A stretch of DNA of 64,000 nucleotides, taken from NCBI GenBank assembly GCA_014138725.1, contig JACJID010000006.1:186001-250000 (forward strand). Reading direction: 5' to 3'. Shown here piece after piece: positions 42,219 to 51,132 of the stretch. The number at the start of each line of letters is the position of its first letter. The stretch's first letter is position 1. A program made the translations under genes and the position numbers. This stretch comes from Kutzneria viridogrisea. GTDB lineage: Bacteria > Actinomycetota > Actinomycetes > Mycobacteriales > Pseudonocardiaceae. The notes beneath the pieces were generated by a model, which saw only the letters and a list, made by a program, of their open reading frames with translations, was not told the DNA's origin and searched no databases.

Positions 42219-42803
42219 TCAGCGGTGGCGGACCACCGGGTCCTCCTCGTCGTCCCAGCGCGGGTCGTCCCGGATGGCCTCCGCCGAGGGGCTGGACTTG
42301 CGCCCCTTCGTGGCGGACTTGCCGCTCGCCTTGCGGGTGCCGGCCAGGTCGGCGCGCAGCCGGTCCAGCTCGCTGCGCAGGTAGTCCCTGGTGGCCACCT
42401 CGCCAACGGCCAGCCGCAGCGCGGCCAGCTCCCTGGCCATGAACTCGGTGTCCGCCTTGGTCTGCGCGGCCCTGCTCCGGTCCTCCTCCAGCGAGATCCG
42501 GTCCCGGTCGTCCTGCCGGTTCTGCGCGAGCAGGATCAGCGGGGCGGCGTAGGCGGCCTGCGTGGAGAAGGCCAGGTTCAGCAGGATGAACGGGTACGGG
42601 TCCCACTGCAGGGTCACCGCGAACAGGTTCAGCCCGATCCAGACCACCACGATCAGGGTCTGCCAGAACAGGAACTTGCCGGTGCCCAGGAAACGGGCGA
42701 GCCGTTCGGAGAAGCGGCCGAACGCCTCCGGGTCCACCTCGATGGCCCACCGGCGGGGTCTGCGCGGCTGGTCCAGCCGCCTGCGGCCGGGCAACTCAGG
42801 CAT
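42219..42803 (-). CDS. DUF1003 membrane protein
   Basis: A 194-residue protein with two membrane helices (FLFWQTLIVVVWIGLNLFAVTL and PFILLNLAFSTQAAYAAPLILLA) and the DUF1003 signature AQNRQDDRDRISLEEDR. A charged, probably coiled tail follows. DUF1003 proteins often accompany MgtE-like or CorA genes. Here the gene overlaps the MgtE-like gene by eight bases, so they act together. ATG 42803. Confidence 0.92.
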   Translation of the reverse strand: MPELPGRRRLDQPRRPRRWAIEVDPEAFGRFSERLARFLGTGKFLFWQTLIVVVWIGLNLFAVTLQWDPYPFILLNLAFSTQAAYAAPLILLAQNRQDDRDRISLEEDRSRAAQTKADTEFMARELAALRLAVGEVATRDYLRSELDRLRADLAGTRKASGKSATKGRKSSPSAEAIRDDPRWDDEEDPVVRHR

Positions 42804-44073
42804 TGCTGACCTCTTCTTCCACCTCGTGGTGCCCGCTGTCGCGCCAGTCCTGCGGCAGCAGGTGGTCGAGCACATCGTCCACGGTGACCGCGCCCAGCAG
42901 GTGGTCCTCCTCGTCCACCACCGGCGCGCACACCAGGTTGTACGTGGCGAAGTACTTGGTGACCTCCATCAGCGTGGCGGTCGGCGGCAGCCGGGGCAGG
43001 TCGGTGTCCAGCGCCCCCGCGACCAGGTCCGAGGGCGGCTCGCGCAGCAGGCGCTGCAGGTGGACGCAGCCCAGGTAGCGCCCGGTCGGCGTGGCAGTGG
43101 GCGGGCGGCACACGAACACCATGCTGGACAGCGCCGGGGTCAGTTCCGGGTTGCGTGCCCTGGCCAGCGCCTCGGCGATCGTCGCGTCCGGGGTCAGCGC
43201 CACCGGCTCGGGGGTCATCAGGCCGCCCGCGGTGTCGAAGGAGTACTCCAGCAGCCGCCGCACCGGCGCCGACTCCTCGGGCTCCATCAGCTCCAGCAGC
43301 CGGTCCTTGTCCGGTTCGGGCAGCTCGGCCAGCAGGTCCGCGGCGTCGTCGGGGTTCATCGCCTCCAGCACGTCGGCGGCCCGCTCCTCGTCCAGGTGCG
43401 CCAGCAGGTCCTTCTGGTCCTCCTCGCCCAGCTCCTCGATGACGTCGGCCAGCCGCTCGTCGTCCAGCGCGTCGGCCACCTCGTAGCGCCGCTTGGCTGG
43501 CAGCTCGCGCAGCGCGTTGGCCACGTCGGCGGCGCGCATCGTGTCGAACACCGCGATCAGCTGCTGGGCGCCCTGCGGCTGTGAGGCCAGCTCGGTCAGC
43601 CCCAGCCCGGTGACGTCCTCCCAGCGCAGCACCTGAACCGGTCCGCGCCGCCCCAGCCGCCCGGTGCGCTCGCGCACGGCGACCCGGCCGATCACCCAGT
43701 CGCGGGTCCTGGTCGGCTCCATGGCGGCGTCCACCACCACGGCCGCGCTGCCGGTCGACTCGACGACCACCCGTGCGTCGAGCACCTGGCCCACCACCAG
43801 CACCTCGTTGGTGCGCTGGTGGAAGTGCCGCAGGTTCACCGAGCCGGTGCTCAGCGTGACCGCGTTCGGCTCGATGGCCGCCACCCGCAGCATCGGCACG
43901 AAGATCCGCCGCCGGGTGACCATCTCCACCACCACGCCCAGCACCCTCGGTGGCTGCCTGCCGATCCGCAACCCCGCAACCAGGTCCCTGACCTTGCCTA
44001 TCGGTTCACCGTCCGGGCCGAATACCGGCAAACCGGCCAGTTGTGCCGCGAAAACCCTGCTCGTGGCTGCCAC
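42796..44073 (-). CDS. MgtE-N/CBS cytosolic sensor protein
   Basis: A 425-residue protein without membrane helices. It has an N-terminal PRC-barrel-like part (LPVFGPDGEPIGKVRDLVAGL), then an MgtE_N helical repeat region (VADALDDERLADVIEELGEEDQKDLLAHL) and two CBS motifs. It matches the cytosolic, Mg-sensing half of MgtE transporters; the pore is missing. Its likely partner is the DUF1003 protein it overlaps. TAGCCT six bases before GTG 44073 suggests leaderless transcription, and a 12-base palindrome overlaps that hexamer. Confidence 0.9.
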   Translation of the reverse strand: MAATSRVFAAQLAGLPVFGPDGEPIGKVRDLVAGLRIGRQPPRVLGVVVEMVTRRRIFVPMLRVAAIEPNAVTLSTGSVNLRHFHQRTNEVLVVGQVLDARVVVESTGSAAVVVDAAMEPTRTRDWVIGRVAVRERTGRLGRRGPVQVLRWEDVTGLGLTELASQPQGAQQLIAVFDTMRAADVANALRELPAKRRYEVADALDDERLADVIEELGEEDQKDLLAHLDEERAADVLEAMNPDDAADLLAELPEPDKDRLLELMEPEESAPVRRLLEYSFDTAGGLMTPEPVALTPDATIAEALARARNPELTPALSSMVFVCRPPTATPTGRYLGCVHLQRLLREPPSDLVAGALDTDLPRLPPTATLMEVTKYFATYNLVCAPVVDEEDHLLGAVTVDDVLDHLLPQDWRDSGHHEVEEEVSNA

Positions 44074-44078
44074 GGTCC

Positions 44079-44090
44079 AAGGCTAGCCTT
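44079..44090. promoter_or_regulatory. Palindrome over the -10 of the MgtE-like gene
   Basis: AAGGCTAGCCTT is a perfect palindrome starting five bases upstream of the GTG and covering the -10 TAGCCT. It resembles the centre of DtxR/IdeR or MntR boxes, which would fit metal-dependent control, but the outer arms are not conserved. Confidence 0.4.
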
Positions 44091-44215
44091 ACCGGGCGCC
44101 CCGCAGCCCGCCGAACTCGCCCGCCGCACCGCGCACGGGTGGGGCGAGCCGGGCTTGTTCGGGGGCGGAATCGTTGTGCGCCAACAGGTCGGGGCGGGCC
44201 GTCCACTCCGCGTGC

Positions 44216-45076
44216 TCAGCACACGGTGTGCGCGATCACCTCGACCATGTCGGCCATCTCCTGTTCACCTTCGGTGTCCAGCGCCCAGGTCCAGTTCTCC
44301 AGCGCGGACACCAGCGTCCAGGCCCGCGCCAGGTCCAGGTCGAGCCCGGCCGCGTCCACCAGCGCGGCCAGCCGCCGACCCACCCCCGGCCCGTCGAACT
44401 GGTTCCACAGCAACGGGGTCAGCCCGAACTCCGGGTCACCGGCCACGGCCTTCGGGTCGATCACCAGCCAGGGCTCGCGCTCGCCGGCCAGCACGTTCTC
44501 GAAGTGCAGGTCCTGGTTGACGATCAGCCGCCGCGACACCGGCCCCAGCTGGGTGCACACCTCGATGCCCGCGTCCAGCAGCCGTCGCGGGATGCGCGTC
44601 TCGGCCGCGAACTCCTCCGCCCAGCGCTCGGCCAGCCCGGCCAGGGTCCGGATCTCCGGCGGCGCGGGCACGGCCTGCCTGCGCAGCAGCTCCCCGGCGA
44701 TCCGCACCGCCTCGTCCAGTTCGATGTCCTCCAGGGACCGGTCGGCGTCCAGCCGCTCCAGCAGCAGGGCGGAGTCGCCCGCGCCGTGGTCGAGCAGCCG
44801 CACGGCACCTCGTCCGTCCCAAGTGGACAGTGTCAGCCACTCGTGCTCGGTCTCCGGCGAGGGCAGCGAGAGCTTCAGCGCCGCGGGGCTTTCATCGGCC
44901 CCGCGTACCGGGAGCACCAGCCCGACCGCCCCGTGCATCGGCGCCCCGTCGGGCCGGAGGTCCCAGACTTCCAGGTACTTCGCGAACAGTTCGGGCACCC
45001 GGCTCAGCCACTGCCGTGCCGGTTCGCCTTCCCGGCGCACCAGTGAGCTCGCGAACTCCTCCGGGATCTCGATCAT
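44216..45076 (-). CDS. Aminoglycoside/hydroxyurea kinase family protein
   Basis: A 286-residue phosphotransferase of the APH(6)/hydroxyurea group. The catalytic loop is VNQDLHFENVL (Brenner-type H-x-D variant) and the metal site is VIDPKAVAGDPEFGLTPLLWN. Family members phosphorylate streptomycin or hydroxyurea; many chromosomal copies have no known substrate. It is coupled by an ATGA overlap to a small upstream gene. Resistance is not shown by the sequence. Confidence 0.9.
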   Translation of the reverse strand: MIEIPEEFASSLVRREGEPARQWLSRVPELFAKYLEVWDLRPDGAPMHGAVGLVLPVRGADESPAALKLSLPSPETEHEWLTLSTWDGRGAVRLLDHGAGDSALLLERLDADRSLEDIELDEAVRIAGELLRRQAVPAPPEIRTLAGLAERWAEEFAAETRIPRRLLDAGIEVCTQLGPVSRRLIVNQDLHFENVLAGEREPWLVIDPKAVAGDPEFGLTPLLWNQFDGPGVGRRLAALVDAAGLDLDLARAWTLVSALENWTWALDTEGEQEMADMVEVIAHTVC

Positions 45077-45411
45077 CGCGCGGGTTCCAATCGGTACACC
45101 TCGGTCCACTCCGCCGCCCTGTTCAGGCGGGCCGCCGTCAGCGCGGCACTGGTCAGCTCGTCCGGTTCCACGCGGGTCGCCGCGGCGGCGAACTCGGCAA
45201 GGTGCGAGTGGGTCGTCGGCGAGCGCACCGTCACCCGGCACGGCACCCCGTCGGCCAGGCCCGGCACCTGCTGCTCCCCGCCGCCCGTCGCCACGAAGAG
45301 CGCGCCGTCCCGCCACACCGCCCACACCAGCCTCGCCTGCCGCCCGTCCGCGGCCACCCAGACCGCACACGCCTTGCGCAGCGCCGCGTCCAGCACTCGG
45401 GTGATCTCCAC
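45073..45411 (-). CDS. Small protein coupled to the antibiotic-kinase-like gene
   Basis: A 112-residue soluble protein. Alternating hydrophobic residues (ARLVWAVWRDGALFVATGG, then GVPCRVTVRSP) suggest a small beta-barrel, perhaps like split-barrel flavin proteins, but no motif proves it. Start GTG 45411; the stop overlaps the next ATG. Function unknown. Confidence 0.75.
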   Translation of the reverse strand: MEITRVLDAALRKACAVWVAADGRQARLVWAVWRDGALFVATGGGEQQVPGLADGVPCRVTVRSPTTHSHLAEFAAAATRVEPDELTSAALTAARLNRAAEWTEVYRLEPAR

Positions 45412-45752
45412 GAGGCCAGCCTGCCACGGGTGTGGCCCGTGTTGGCGGCGCGGGCGAGAACAGTCGTCGCCCGGCGGGAATTCAGGTGTTCCGGCGGCGG
45501 GATCGAATACCGTGATGGACGGGGTTTCCGATCACCGTCCAGTCTGCCCGCAATGGAAAAACACGTGAGCAAGCCCCCTGTCCGCAGGCCGGCTAGCTGG
45601 GCTGATCCGTTAGCGGATGTGACCGCAATCAATGATCGAACTACCACAATCGCGGTGCTCGACTACCGGTTGTGTCTGATCACGGTGAGATAACGCACAT
45701 CGGGCAACCTTGGTTTGCCATGCACCCCGGTGCAGGGGCAACGCTGGTGCCC
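45412..45752. other. Non-coding, AT-richer divergent region
   Basis: No gene is convincing in these 341 bases. Base composition falls below its surroundings at about 45590-45700. Small dyads occur (ATCCG-TTAG-CGGAT at 45605-45618; TGCACC-CC-GGTGCA at 45721-45734). It likely carries promoters for the genes on both sides. Confidence 0.45.
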
Positions 45753-45914
45753 ATGTCCGACAGCAAGAGAGGTATCCGGCTGTTCCGTCGCCGCAATCGC
45801 GACGACCTGTTGGAGCGCAGTTTCGTGGAGTGCGCCGACTGCGCGCAGCCGGTTTACGTGTTCGCCGAGACCTGCCGCGGCTGCGGCCACGCCGTGGAGC
45901 TGCGCGCGGGCTGA
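45753..45914 (+). CDS. Small zinc-ribbon protein
   Basis: A 53-residue protein with two CxxC knuckles (CADC and CRGC) about 15 residues apart, the pattern of a zinc ribbon. The N-terminus is basic (RGIRLFRRRNR), so nucleic acid or protein binding is plausible. Start ATG 45753 was preferred over an ATG further upstream because the extra residues look non-coding. The role is unknown. Confidence 0.7.
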   Translation: MSDSKRGIRLFRRRNRDDLLERSFVECADCAQPVYVFAETCRGCGHAVELRAG

Positions 45915-46023
45915 ACCGATCGCGTGAGGACCTTCACACGGTGCGATCGTCGTTGGAACGGGATACTCACCGGTAACCCAGCGTCGGGTACTCCGGCGCC
46001 GCCGCGACGACAAGGGGAGTGCG

Positions 46024-47220
46024 ATGGCTCGTCTCGCCCAGACCGCCGGTCTCACCGATGTGCAGCAGGAGATCCTGTCCACGGTCCGCGACTTCGTGAA
46101 CAAGGAGATCATCCCGCACGCCCAGGCGCTGGAGCACGAGGACGCGTACCCCACCGACATCGTCGAGGGCATGAAGGAGATGGGGCTGTTCGGCCTCACC
46201 ATCCCCGAGGAGTTCGGCGGGCTCGGCGAGTCCCTGCTGACCTACGCCCTGGTGGTCGAGCAGATCGCCCGCGGCTGGATGAGCGTCTCCGGTGTGATCA
46301 ACACCCACTTCATCGTGGCGCACATGCTCAAGCAGCACGGCACGCCGGAGCAGAAGCAGCACTACCTGCCCCGCATGGCCACCGGTGAGGTCCGCGGCTC
46401 GTTCTCCATGTCCGAGCCCGACCTGGGCTCCGACGTGGCCGCGATCAAGACCAGGGCCGTGCGCGAGGGCGAGGACTTCGTCATCGACGGCCAGAAGATG
46501 TGGCTGACCAACGGCGGCACCTCGAACCTGACCGCCGTGCTGGTGCGCACCGACGAGGGAGCGCCCAAGCCGCACCAGAACCTGACCACCTTCCTGGTGG
46601 ACAAGCCCGTCGGCTACGGCGAGGTCACCCCCGGCCTGACCATCCCCGGCAAGATCGCCAAGATGGGCTACAAGGGCGTGGACACCACGGAAATGGTGTT
46701 CAGCGGCTACCGGATCGGCGCGGGCCAGGTGCTCGGCGGCCAGACCGGCAAGGGCTTCGGGCACATGATGGACGGGGTCGAGGTCGGCCGGGTCAACGTG
46801 GCCGCCCGCGCCTGCGGCATCTCGCTGCGCGCCTTCGAGTTGGCCGTGGACTACGCCCAGCAGCGCAAGACCTTCGGCAGGCAGATCGCCGACCACCAGG
46901 CGATCGCCTTCAAGCTGGCCGAGATGGCCACCAAGGTCGAGGCCGCGCACCTGATGATGGTCAACGCCGCCCGGCTCAAGGACTCGGGGCAGCGCAACGA
47001 CGTCGAGGCGGGTATGGCCAAGCTGATCGCCTCCGAGTACTGCGCCGAGGTGACCCAGGAGTCCTTCCGCATCCACGGCGGCTACGGCTACTCCAAGGAG
47101 TACGAGATCGAGCGCCTGATGCGCGAGGCTCCGTTCCTGCTGATCGGTGAGGGCACCAGCGAGATCCAGAAGACGATCATCAGCCGCGGGCTGCTCCGGG
47201 AGTACCAGTCACGGGGCTGA
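46024..47220 (+). CDS. Acyl-CoA dehydrogenase
   Basis: A 398-residue flavoenzyme. It has the N-terminal helical domain, the flavin motif GSFSMSEPDLGSDVAAIKT, and the C-terminal signature GGYGYSKEYEIERLMREAP followed by IGEGTSEIQ, whose first Glu is the usual catalytic base. It oxidises an acyl-CoA thioester at the alpha-beta position and passes electrons to ETF. The exact chain length is not clear. AAGGGGAG precedes ATG 46024. It stands as a single gene. Confidence 0.93.
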   Translation: MARLAQTAGLTDVQQEILSTVRDFVNKEIIPHAQALEHEDAYPTDIVEGMKEMGLFGLTIPEEFGGLGESLLTYALVVEQIARGWMSVSGVINTHFIVAHMLKQHGTPEQKQHYLPRMATGEVRGSFSMSEPDLGSDVAAIKTRAVREGEDFVIDGQKMWLTNGGTSNLTAVLVRTDEGAPKPHQNLTTFLVDKPVGYGEVTPGLTIPGKIAKMGYKGVDTTEMVFSGYRIGAGQVLGGQTGKGFGHMMDGVEVGRVNVAARACGISLRAFELAVDYAQQRKTFGRQIADHQAIAFKLAEMATKVEAAHLMMVNAARLKDSGQRNDVEAGMAKLIASEYCAEVTQESFRIHGGYGYSKEYEIERLMREAPFLLIGEGTSEIQKTIISRGLLREYQSRG

Positions 47221-47333
47221 ACGGGGGACGGGCACCCGGGTGGTCTTGACGCGGGTTCGGTGTGCCCGGTTCGCGTGCTCGCGCGCGGGTTGGAAGAATG
47301 GGACGCCACCGTCCGCGAACGAGGTGATCCACG

Positions 47334-47858
47334 GTGACGACTCCGTTCTCCGCCCAGGATCGGCCCGGCGGCCCGCCGAGGCTGCCCACCAAGCCGACCG
47401 GCTGGCCGATCGGTACCTACGAGGAGTACGGCCAGGCCCAGCGCGCCGTCGACTTCCTCGCCGAGAGCGAGTTCCCCGTCCAGGAGGTCACGATCGTCGG
47501 CGTGGACCTGATGCTGGTCGAGCGCGTGACGGGGCGGCTGTCCTGGGGCAGGGTCATCGGCGCGGGCGCCGCGTCGGGCGCCTGGTTCGGACTGTTCGTC
47601 GGCGTGATGCTCAACCTGTTCTCCGGCTCGCAGGGCGGCGGCCTGGTGCAGATCGCCGTCTGCCTCGCGCTGGGCGTGGTGTTCTTCGTGGTCTTCGCCG
47701 CCGTGGGCTACGCCTCCACCCGGGGCAGGCGCGACTTCCAGTCCTCCAGTCAACTGGTCGCCGGTCGCTACGACGTGCTCTGTCAACCCCGGCACGCCGA
47801 GCAGGGCCGTGACCTGCTGGCGAAACTGGCCATGCGGCCCGCGGGCGGTGCTGTCTGA
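47334..47858 (+). CDS. General stress protein with membrane segments
   Basis: A 174-residue protein. The N-terminal domain TYEEYGQAQRAVDFLAESEFPVQEVTIVG resembles the GSP17M-type stress domain. Two membrane helices follow: a glycine-zipper-like one (GAGAASGAWFGLFVGVML) and IAVCLALGVVFFVVFAAVGY. A short charged tail ends it. The mycobacterial Rv1234 has the same shape and position before lpqY (from memory). Function unknown. GTG 47334. Confidence 0.88.
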   Translation: MTTPFSAQDRPGGPPRLPTKPTGWPIGTYEEYGQAQRAVDFLAESEFPVQEVTIVGVDLMLVERVTGRLSWGRVIGAGAASGAWFGLFVGVMLNLFSGSQGGGLVQIAVCLALGVVFFVVFAAVGYASTRGRRDFQSSSQLVAGRYDVLCQPRHAEQGRDLLAKLAMRPAGGAV

Positions 47859-47921
47859 GCGGGATTGGCACAGCGGGGCAAAAGAGGCACGCTGCGTGTC
47901 TGAATCGTTGCCTCGACCGCT

Positions 47922-47959
47922 TGCGGCCCGCCTTACCCGGTCCTAGGTTCACCTGAACC
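47922..47959 (+). promoter_or_regulatory. Candidate lpqY promoter with palindromic operator
   Basis: TTGCGG (47922-47927) and TAGGTT (47944-47949) are 16 bases apart. The palindrome GGTTCA-CC-TGAACC (47946-47959) overlaps the -10, a typical place for a sugar-responsive repressor. Confidence 0.4.
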
Positions 47960-48065
47960 GGTCCACCAGAGCGCGCTGCGCGCCCGTGGACCAGCGGGCA
48001 CGTCGGGGTGCCGGGCAGTGCATTGGTCTGGTCCCCTTCGTGATCAAGGGAAGGGAGGCAGGCTG

Positions 48066-49343
48066 ATGGACGGACCAGGACGCGGTCGACAATCGCGGTA
48101 CCGGGTCACGGCTGCGCTGGCGACCGCGGTGGTGGCGGCGCCTGCCTTGGCGGCGTGCGGGGCGAGCACCGCCGGGGGCATCACGATCAACGTCTACTAC
48201 GCACCTGAGCAGCACTTCCAGCAGGTGGTCGACGACTGCAACAAGCAGGCGGACGGCAAGTACACCATCGTCTACACCAAGGCTCCGCGCGACTCCGACG
48301 GCGAGCGCGAGCAGAAGGTGCGAAGGCTGGCCGCCAAGGACCCCAGCATCGACGTGGTGGGGCTGGACGTCACCTGGACGCCGGAGTTCGCCAGCGCGGG
48401 CTGGATCGAGCCGTGGACGGGGGAGAACAAGGCCGAGGCGGAGAAGGACGTGCTCGCCGGGCCGCTGGCCTCGGCCAGGTACGACGGCCAGCTCTACGCG
48501 GCGACCAAGAACACCAACGTGGAGCTGCTCTGGTACCGCGGTGACCTGGTCAGCCAGCCACCGTCCACATGGGACGAGATGATTTCCCAGGCGCAGCAGC
48601 TGAAGTCGCAGGGCAAGCCGTACCAGGTGGCCTTCAAGGGCGCGCAGTACGAGGGCCTCGTCGTGGCGTTCAACACGCTGACCGCCTCCTCGGGCGGCAC
48701 GATCGTGTCCCCTGACGGCAGCAAGGCCACTGTGGACGAAGGGGCCGTTCAGGCGCTGGGCACGCTCAAGAAGTTCGCCACCTCGGGCGTCACGAGCGCC
48801 AACATGTCCAATGCGCACGAGCAGGAAGCCGCGCTGCAGATGGAGAACGGGGACGCGGCCTTCGAGATCAACTGGCCCTACGTCTATGCCTCCATGCAGC
48901 AGGACAAGCCGGACCTGGCCAAGAACTTCAAGTGGGCGCGCTACCCGAGCGCGGTGGCGGGCCAGCCGAGCAAGGTCACCATCGGTGGCTACAACCTGGC
49001 CGTGAGCTCCTTCTCCCCGCACAAGGCCGAGGCGTTCAGCGCCGCACTGTGCCTGCGCAGCGCGAAGAGCCAGGAGTACTCGGCGGTCAACGACGGTGTG
49101 CCGCCGACCATCTCCTCCGCCTACGACAGCGCGGAGATGGCCAAGGCGTACCCGATGAAGGACACCATCAAGGACGAACTGGAGACCGCCGTGACCCGCC
49201 CGGTCACCCCGGCCTACCAGAACGCCTCGATCGCGATCCAGAACGCGATCTCGCCGCCTGCCTCGATCCAGCCGCAGCAGACCGCCGACGCGATGCGCAA
49301 GTCGATCCAGGAGGCGCTGGACTCGAAGGGGGTGCTGCCGTGA
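48066..49343 (+). CDS. lpqY: Trehalose-binding lipoprotein LpqY
   Basis: A 425-residue family 1 solute-binding lipoprotein with lipobox ALAAC (Cys31). Position upstream of sugA, sugB and sugC, and downstream of the Rv1234-type gene, matches the mycobacterial trehalose recycling system. LpqY binds trehalose released during mycolate transfer, or from the medium in other actinomycetes. The segments LWYRGDLVSQPPSTWDEM and FEINWPYVYA are typical of sugar-binding proteins. ATG 48066 has GGGAGGC upstream. Confidence 0.92.
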   Translation: MDGPGRGRQSRYRVTAALATAVVAAPALAACGASTAGGITINVYYAPEQHFQQVVDDCNKQADGKYTIVYTKAPRDSDGEREQKVRRLAAKDPSIDVVGLDVTWTPEFASAGWIEPWTGENKAEAEKDVLAGPLASARYDGQLYAATKNTNVELLWYRGDLVSQPPSTWDEMISQAQQLKSQGKPYQVAFKGAQYEGLVVAFNTLTASSGGTIVSPDGSKATVDEGAVQALGTLKKFATSGVTSANMSNAHEQEAALQMENGDAAFEINWPYVYASMQQDKPDLAKNFKWARYPSAVAGQPSKVTIGGYNLAVSSFSPHKAEAFSAALCLRSAKSQEYSAVNDGVPPTISSAYDSAEMAKAYPMKDTIKDELETAVTRPVTPAYQNASIAIQNAISPPASIQPQQTADAMRKSIQEALDSKGVLP

Positions 49344-49389
49344 ACGAGCTCGCGAGTTCACCATCGAGCGTCAGCGAGGTGGGGGCATG
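49342..49389 (+). repeat. Intercistronic repeat, short form
   Basis: The lpqY-sugA gap begins at the stop codon with GTGAACGAGCTCGCGAG and ends with GAGCGTCAGCGAGGTG before the ATG. It is the short version of the element at 6930-7008, without the internal hairpin. Confidence 0.75.
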
Positions 49390-50280
49390 AGTCAGGCGTT
49401 GAGCGAGGGCAAGAAGGCCGAGCGCAGGCTCGGGCTCCTGTTGTGCGCACCGGCCGCGATCGTCATGGTCGCGGTCACCGGGTGGCCGATCATCTACTCG
49501 ATCTGGCTCTCCCTGCAGCGCTACGACTTGCGGGTCCCGGCGAAGCAGGCGTTCGTCGGCCTGGACAACTATGTCACCGTGCTGACCAACGGCTACTGGT
49601 GGAACGCCTTCGGGGTGACCGTGGGCATCACCGTGGTGTCGGTGGTCATCGAGTTGGTGCTGGGCATGGCGCTGGCCCTGATCATGCACCGGACCATCGT
49701 GGGCAAGGGCCTGGTCCGCACCGTGGCCCTGATCCCGTACGGCATCGTCACCGTGGTCGCGGCGTTCAGCTGGAAGTACGCCTGGACCCCGGACACCGGC
49801 TACCTGGCCGCCATGCTGGGCCCGGACACCGCCATCCTCACCCAGAAGCTGCCCGCCCTGGGCGCGATCACCCTGGCCGAGGTGTGGAAGACCACGCCGT
49901 TCATGGCGCTGCTGCTGATGGCCGGGTTGGCGCTGGTGCCCGAGGACCTGCTCAAGGCCGCCGCCATGGACGGCGCGGGTCCGTGGCAGCGGTTCACCAA
50001 GGTCATGGTGCCGGTGATGAAGCCCGCGATCCTGGTCGCGCTGCTGTTCCGCACCCTGGACGCGTTCCGGGTGTTCGACAACATCTTCGTGCTGACCCAG
50101 GGCTCGCAGGGCACCGGTTCGGTGTCCATGCAGGCCTACGACAACCTGATCAAGGGCCTGAACCTGGGCATCGGGTCCACCATGTCGGTGCTGATCTTCA
50201 TCACGGTCGCGATCATCGCGTTCGTGTTCATCAAGGTGTTCGGTACCGCTGCCCCCGGCAGTGACCCGGGGAGGCGCTGA
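49387..50280 (+). CDS. sugA: Trehalose ABC transporter permease SugA
   Basis: A 297-residue MalF-type permease with six predicted helices and the EAA loop [29 protein letters not shown]. Family and order identify it as SugA, the partner of SugB. ATG 49387 follows GAGGTGGGG. It overlaps sugB by one base. Confidence 0.93.
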   Translation: MSQALSEGKKAERRLGLLLCAPAAIVMVAVTGWPIIYSIWLSLQRYDLRVPAKQAFVGLDNYVTVLTNGYWWNAFGVTVGITVVSVVIELVLGMALALIMHRTIVGKGLVRTVALIPYGIVTVVAAFSWKYAWTPDTGYLAAMLGPDTAILTQKLPALGAITLAEVWKTTPFMALLLMAGLALVPEDLLKAAAMDGAGPWQRFTKVMVPVMKPAILVALLFRTLDAFRVFDNIFVLTQGSQGTGSVSMQAYDNLIKGLNLGIGSTMSVLIFITVAIIAFVFIKVFGTAAPGSDPGRR

Positions 50281-51125
50281 TGGCCGTTATCACAAGCGGT
50301 GTCGACACCGGCCGCAAGGTGCGCTGGACGATCATCGACGTGGTCGTGGTCGTCTACGCCCTGGTCCCGGTGCTGTGGATCCTGTCGCTGTCGTTCAAGA
50401 CCAAGGCGACGCTGGGCGACGGCAACTTCATCCCGCGCGAGTGGTCGCTGCAGAACTACGCGGACATCTTCACCACCAACGAGTTCCTGCTCGCGCTGGT
50501 GAACTCCATCGGCATCGCGCTGATCGCCACCGCGATCGCCGTGGTGCTGGGCACGATGGCCGCCTACGCCATCGCCCGGCTGGAGTTCCCCGGCAAGAGC
50601 GCACTGGTCGGCTTCTCGCTGCTGGTGGCGATGTTCCCGCAGGTGTCGCTGGTGTCCCCGCTGTTCGACATCGAGCGCTCGCTCAACCTGTTCGACACCT
50701 GGCCCGGCCTGATCCTGCCCTACATCACCTTCGCGCTGCCGCTGGCGATCTACACCCTGTCGGCGTTCTTCCGCGAGATCCCGTGGGAGCTGGAGAAGGC
50801 CGCCAAGATGGACGGGGCCACGCCCGGTCAGGCCTTCCGCAGGGTGATCGCCCCGCTGGCCGCGCCGGGTGTGTTCACCACGGCCATCCTGGTGTTCATC
50901 TTCTGCTGGAACGACTTCCTGTTCGCCATCTCGCTGACCTCGACCACCCGGTCGCGGACGGTCCCGGCGGCCCTGCAGTTCTTCACCGGCGCATCGCAGT
51001 TCGAGTCCCCGACCGGGCAGATCTGTGCGGCCGCCGTGGTCATCACGATTCCGATCGTGCTGTTCGTGTTGTTCTTCCAGCGCCGCATCGTCGCGGGGCT
51101 GACCTCCGGCGCAGTGAAGGGGTGA
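50280..51125 (+). CDS. sugB: Trehalose ABC transporter permease SugB
   Basis: A 281-residue MalG-type permease. The EAA loop is [28 protein letters not shown], and the C-terminal helix is followed by the [15 protein letters not shown] tail seen in MalG proteins. It starts at the sugA stop (TGATG) and is closely followed by sugC. Confidence 0.94.
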   Translation: MAVITSGVDTGRKVRWTIIDVVVVVYALVPVLWILSLSFKTKATLGDGNFIPREWSLQNYADIFTTNEFLLALVNSIGIALIATAIAVVLGTMAAYAIARLEFPGKSALVGFSLLVAMFPQVSLVSPLFDIERSLNLFDTWPGLILPYITFALPLAIYTLSAFFREIPWELEKAAKMDGATPGQAFRRVIAPLAAPGVFTTAILVFIFCWNDFLFAISLTSTTRSRTVPAALQFFTGASQFESPTGQICAAAVVITIPIVLFVLFFQRRIVAGLTSGAVKG

Positions 51126-51132
51126 GGCCGCT

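Noticed and set aside
44216-45076. Calling this an active streptomycin resistance gene
   Set aside because: The family motif is clear but substrate cannot be read from it. Many chromosomal relatives confer no known resistance.
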